A stretch of DNA of 64,000 bases from Salinivibrio kushneri (lineage in GTDB: Bacteria > Pseudomonadota > Gammaproteobacteria > Enterobacterales > Vibrionaceae), in NCBI RefSeq assembly GCF_005280275.1, contig NZ_CP040021.1, forward strand, positions 2,133,001 through 2,197,000. The letters are read 5' to 3'. Both the position numbers and the translations under genes were made by a program. Below the pieces are notes generated by a model. It was not told the DNA's origin and made no database searches. It saw only the letters and a list, made by a program, of their open reading frames with translations. This document shows, piece after piece, positions 61,342 through 64,000 of the stretch. Every line of letters starts with the position of its first letter. Position 1 is the stretch's first letter.

Positions 61342-62827
61342 GCCTCGCGAAATCGCAGCGGTTGATCTCGGCTCTAACAGTTTTCATATGGTCGTCGCGC
61401 GCGTCGTTGGCGAAGGACTGCAGATAGTGAGTCGTCATAAACAACGTGTGCGACTGGCCGCCGGGCTGGATGAACAACATCGCCTCAGTGATGAGGCGAT
61501 CCGCCGTGGTGTCGAGTGCTTAGCCATGTTTGCTGAGCGGTTGAACGGCCTCGACATGGAAAATGTCCGTATCGCCGCTACCCACACCTTGCGCCAAGCG
61601 CGCAATGTCGACACCTTCATCGAACGGGCGAGACAGGTTTTACCCTACCCGATTGAAATCATTTCTGGGGAGGAAGAAGCGCGTCTTATTTATATGGGCG
61701 TCTCCCATACGCAGCAAAACGTTGGCCGAAAATTAGTGATTGATATTGGGGGCGGCAGTACAGAATTAGTGATCGGGGATAACTTTGAGCCCGCACTAGT
61801 TAACAGTAAACGGGTTGGCTGTGTCAGTTATAACGAGCGCTTTTTCCCCAAAGGCAACATTACGCCTAAGCAATTTGCCGCCGCACAGCTGGCTACCCAA
61901 CAAAAGCTAGAAAGCTTAGCGTCTCAATACCGCCAAGCCAGCTGGCAAGTGGCACTCGGTGCGTCAGGCACCATCAAAGCGATTCGTGAAGTGATTATCG
62001 GCCTCGGTGATGAAGATGGGATTATCACCCGTAAGCGGTTAGATAACCTGATCGAAAAGCTGCTGAAATTTAAAAACAGCGACAGTATCGACTTGCCCGG
62101 CTTGTCGGCTGACCGCCAACCGGTTTTCGCCGCCGGCGTCGCGATTCTTTCTGGGATATTTGATGCGCTTGCCATCGAATCGATGCGCTTCTCTGATGGT
62201 GCACTACGTGAAGGGTTGCTCTATGAAATGGAAGACCGCTTTCAGCGTACCGATATCCGTGGTCGCACGACGGATGATATGGCAGCACGCTACAACATCG
62301 ACCTGAGTCACGCCCGTCGCGTGCAACATACAGCGGCGTATTTTTATGCGCAAGCCGAGCCGGATAAAGGCAGCAAAAAAGCAGAGCTCGCCGGGCTTTT
62401 GAATTGGGCTGCGCTGCTGCACGAAGTGGGGTTAAGCATTGGTTATCCTGGCTACCACAAGCATTCTGCGTATATTTTGCGCAATACCAATTTACCTGGG
62501 TTTAACCAAGAGCAGCAAACCGTGCTTGCCACCCTCGCGCGCTTCCATCGTAAGGCACTAAAGCTCAACGAGATGCCTAAGTTTACCTTGTTTAAACCTA
62601 AGCTCATCGAGACGCTGATTTGCGCACTACGGTTAGCCTGTGTGTTGCATTCACAGCGTAACGACGAGGCCTTGCCAGAGATTGATCTCAGTGTCGACAA
62701 GAAAGGGGCATGGCAGCTCACCTTCCCGACAGGGTGGTTGCAAGAAAACCGCTTGCTCGCGGCGGATTTGGAAGCCGAAAAGCAATACTGGCAATCCGTA
62801 AACTGGACGCTGACTTTTAGTGACTAA
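61316..62827 (+). CDS. ppx: Exopolyphosphatase
   Basis: Ppx removes terminal phosphate from polyphosphate; the family also hydrolyses pppGpp. The ASKHA-fold ATPase motifs are [43 protein letters not shown] and [11 protein letters not shown]. The C-terminal half is an HD-like helical domain ([28 protein letters not shown]). The ATG at 61316, overlapping the ppk1 end, gives [21 protein letters not shown] and 503 residues. An upstream ATG at 61259 lies inside ppk1 and is not favoured. Confidence 0.96.
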   Translation: MTHPQSKNKPREIAAVDLGSNSFHMVVARVVGEGLQIVSRHKQRVRLAAGLDEQHRLSDEAIRRGVECLAMFAERLNGLDMENVRIAATHTLRQARNVDTFIERARQVLPYPIEIISGEEEARLIYMGVSHTQQNVGRKLVIDIGGGSTELVIGDNFEPALVNSKRVGCVSYNERFFPKGNITPKQFAAAQLATQQKLESLASQYRQASWQVALGASGTIKAIREVIIGLGDEDGIITRKRLDNLIEKLLKFKNSDSIDLPGLSADRQPVFAAGVAILSGIFDALAIESMRFSDGALREGLLYEMEDRFQRTDIRGRTTDDMAARYNIDLSHARRVQHTAAYFYAQAEPDKGSKKAELAGLLNWAALLHEVGLSIGYPGYHKHSAYILRNTNLPGFNQEQQTVLATLARFHRKALKLNEMPKFTLFKPKLIETLICALRLACVLHSQRNDEALPEIDLSVDKKGAWQLTFPTGWLQENRLLAADLEAEKQYWQSVNWTLTFSD

Positions 62828-62887
62828 GCGCGCGCCAAGCGTTCGCTTGCGCAACGCCGAGTCCCTCACAAGCCGATTATCTCGCAG

Positions 62888-63856
62888 CTAGTCTTTTAGC
62901 GATGCATCCAGCCCTAGTGCTTGTCTTTGCGCGCGCACCGCTTGAGCCGGCAAGGGAATATAGCCTTGCTGGCTCACCGCCTTCTGCCCTTGCGCCGACA
63001 AAATATAACGCATAAATGCCGATTCAAGGGGCGCCAGCGGCTGATTGGGGGCTTTATTGATGTACAAATATAAATAACGGGTAAGGGGGTACTCACCCGT
63101 TCGAATCGCTGAAGGGGTGGGCTTTATCGCCGCTTTTCCCTGGTGTGAAATCGCCAACATGCGCGCGCCAGAGGCCTGATGACCAATTCCTGCATACCCG
63201 ATAGCATTCAGCGAAGAGGCCACCGACTGCACCACTGACGCCGAGCCAGGCTGCTCATTCACATCGGCACGAAAATCCCCACGGCACAACGCGGCTTGCT
63301 TAAAATAACCATAGGTACCGGATACCGAGTTGCGGCCGAATAATTGTAAATCTCGGTTGGCCCAACGGCCTGATAAGCCCAATTGCCCCCAGGTTGCCAC
63401 CGGCTGACTCGCGCCACACCAAAGCGTGCGAGAAAATACCGCATCCAGCTGTTGAAAGCTGATGGCGCGTAAAGGGTTATCTTGGTGGACATAGACGGCC
63501 ATCGCATCCACCGCAACGGGGACCGCGGTAGGAGGATAGCCAAAACGTGCTTGAAACGCATTTTCTTCACTGACCCGCATCGGACGACTCATGGGGCCAA
63601 GTTGGGCTGTCCCTTCCACCAGCGCGGGGGCGGCGGAGGCAGAGCCTGGCGTTTGTAGCTGTATATTCACTCCGGGATGCAACCGTTTGAACCCTTCCGT
63701 CCAAGCGGCCATCATATTGGCTAGGGTATCTGATCCCACTGAGCTCAAGTTACCGGATATACCACTGCTACGTTGATAATCAGGCAGGGTGTCAGCATGA
63801 CTAAGGCTCGCCACACTCAATAGCAGGCAGGCTGTGGCCAAAAACCGCTTTAACAT
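62888..63856 (-). CDS. pstS: Periplasmic phosphate-binding protein PstS
   Basis: The substrate-binding subunit for PstCAB. A signal peptide ([21 protein letters not shown], cut after SHA) precedes the mature domain. Phosphate-binding loops are [28 protein letters not shown] and [13 protein letters not shown]. The C-terminal lobe has the repeated [13 protein letters not shown]. Length 322. It overlaps the end of phoR by seven bases (ATGTTAA), so it is read from the phoBR message, separate from pstCAB. Confidence 0.95.
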   Translation of the reverse strand: MLKRFLATACLLLSVASLSHADTLPDYQRSSGISGNLSSVGSDTLANMMAAWTEGFKRLHPGVNIQLQTPGSASAAPALVEGTAQLGPMSRPMRVSEENAFQARFGYPPTAVPVAVDAMAVYVHQDNPLRAISFQQLDAVFSRTLWCGASQPVATWGQLGLSGRWANRDLQLFGRNSVSGTYGYFKQAALCRGDFRADVNEQPGSASVVQSVASSLNAIGYAGIGHQASGARMLAISHQGKAAIKPTPSAIRTGEYPLTRYLYLYINKAPNQPLAPLESAFMRYILSAQGQKAVSQQGYIPLPAQAVRAQRQALGLDASLKD

Positions 63857-64000
63857 GCTAACCGCTCCGGTAAGGTAAAGGAGAACGTGCTCCCTACCCC
63901 GAGTTCACTTTGAATATCTAATTCCGCATCGTGATGACTGAGCGCATGTTTTACAATCGCCAGCCCTAAGCCACTGCCACCCGTTTCACGGGAGCGGGCT
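63850..64000 (-). CDS. phoR: Phosphate regulon sensor kinase PhoR, C-terminal end (partial)
   Basis: The last 49 codons of a histidine kinase: the G-box [20 protein letters not shown], a beta strand and the G2-like [16 protein letters not shown] end. This is the end of a HATPase_c domain. Position before pstS and homology to vibrio PhoR identify it; the rest is outside the window. Confidence 0.9.
   Translation of the reverse strand, partial: ARSRETGGSGLGLAIVKHALSHHDAELDIQSELGVGSTFSFTLPERLAC

Overview
The window is a bacterial chromosome segment from a gammaproteobacterium of the Vibrionaceae type. Three things point there. The isc, sec/tgt/queA and guaBA-der-hisS-rodZ blocks are in enterobacterial/vibrio order. 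The phosphate cluster (phoR-pstS, ppx/ppk1 on the opposite strand, pstC-pstA-pstB-phoU, ppk2, cutC) and the following prx/oxyR/aceB/aceA/CBS/queA run match the order I recall from Vibrio cholerae chromosome 1. The OxyR next to the peroxiredoxin also has the Glu-His-Cys signature of Vibrio OxyR2. A moderate-G+C genus such as Salinivibrio or Grimontia would fit, but the genus is an inference. No rRNA, tRNA, CRISPR array, intact insertion sequence or integrase was seen.

Layout. 1-10.3 kb: partial glyA, a YitT-family membrane protein, glnB, purL, mltF, a small basic ORF, tadA and an AbgT-family transporter. 10.6-15.7 kb: an accessory defence island, A+T-rich in its second half. It holds an AbiE-type (type IV) toxin-antitoxin pair with a clear promoter/operator, then a two-gene module of a Cap4/DUF4297-type nuclease and a Rad50/SMC-like ATPase. 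The ATPase gene is broken by a frameshift after the Walker A motif. The island abuts the 3' end of guaA. 15.9-32 kb: guaA-guaB, xseA, der, bamB, yfgM, hisS, ispG, rodZ, pilW, rlmN, ndk, pepB. 32-37.7 kb: the complete iscRSUA-hscBA-fdx-iscX operon with two abutting IscR-type sites. 37.7-45.2 kb: trmJ, suhB, yajC-secD-secF, tgt, queA. 45.4-52 kb: a CBS-domain protein, aceA, aceB, oxyR, a divergent 2-Cys peroxiredoxin and cutC. 52-64 kb: a phosphate/polyphosphate region with ppk2, phoU-pstBAC, a double-ACT GcvR-like protein, ppk1-ppx, pstS and the end of phoR.

Regulation visible in the sequence. PurR-type boxes precede glyA, purL and guaB, tying one-carbon, FGAM and GMP synthesis into one regulon. 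A Pho box precedes pstC. An OxyR-type inverted repeat lies between oxyR and the peroxiredoxin gene. Several operons end in clear hairpin terminators. Three very short reading frames, two of them single-helix membrane peptides, sit in good positional context and are proposed as small proteins.

The best candidates for new biology are the two-gene nuclease/ATPase module, which resembles Lamassu/ABC three-component systems but lacks a middle subunit, the co-axial nested operator of the AbiE pair, and the small-protein candidates. Most of the rest is conserved core genome.
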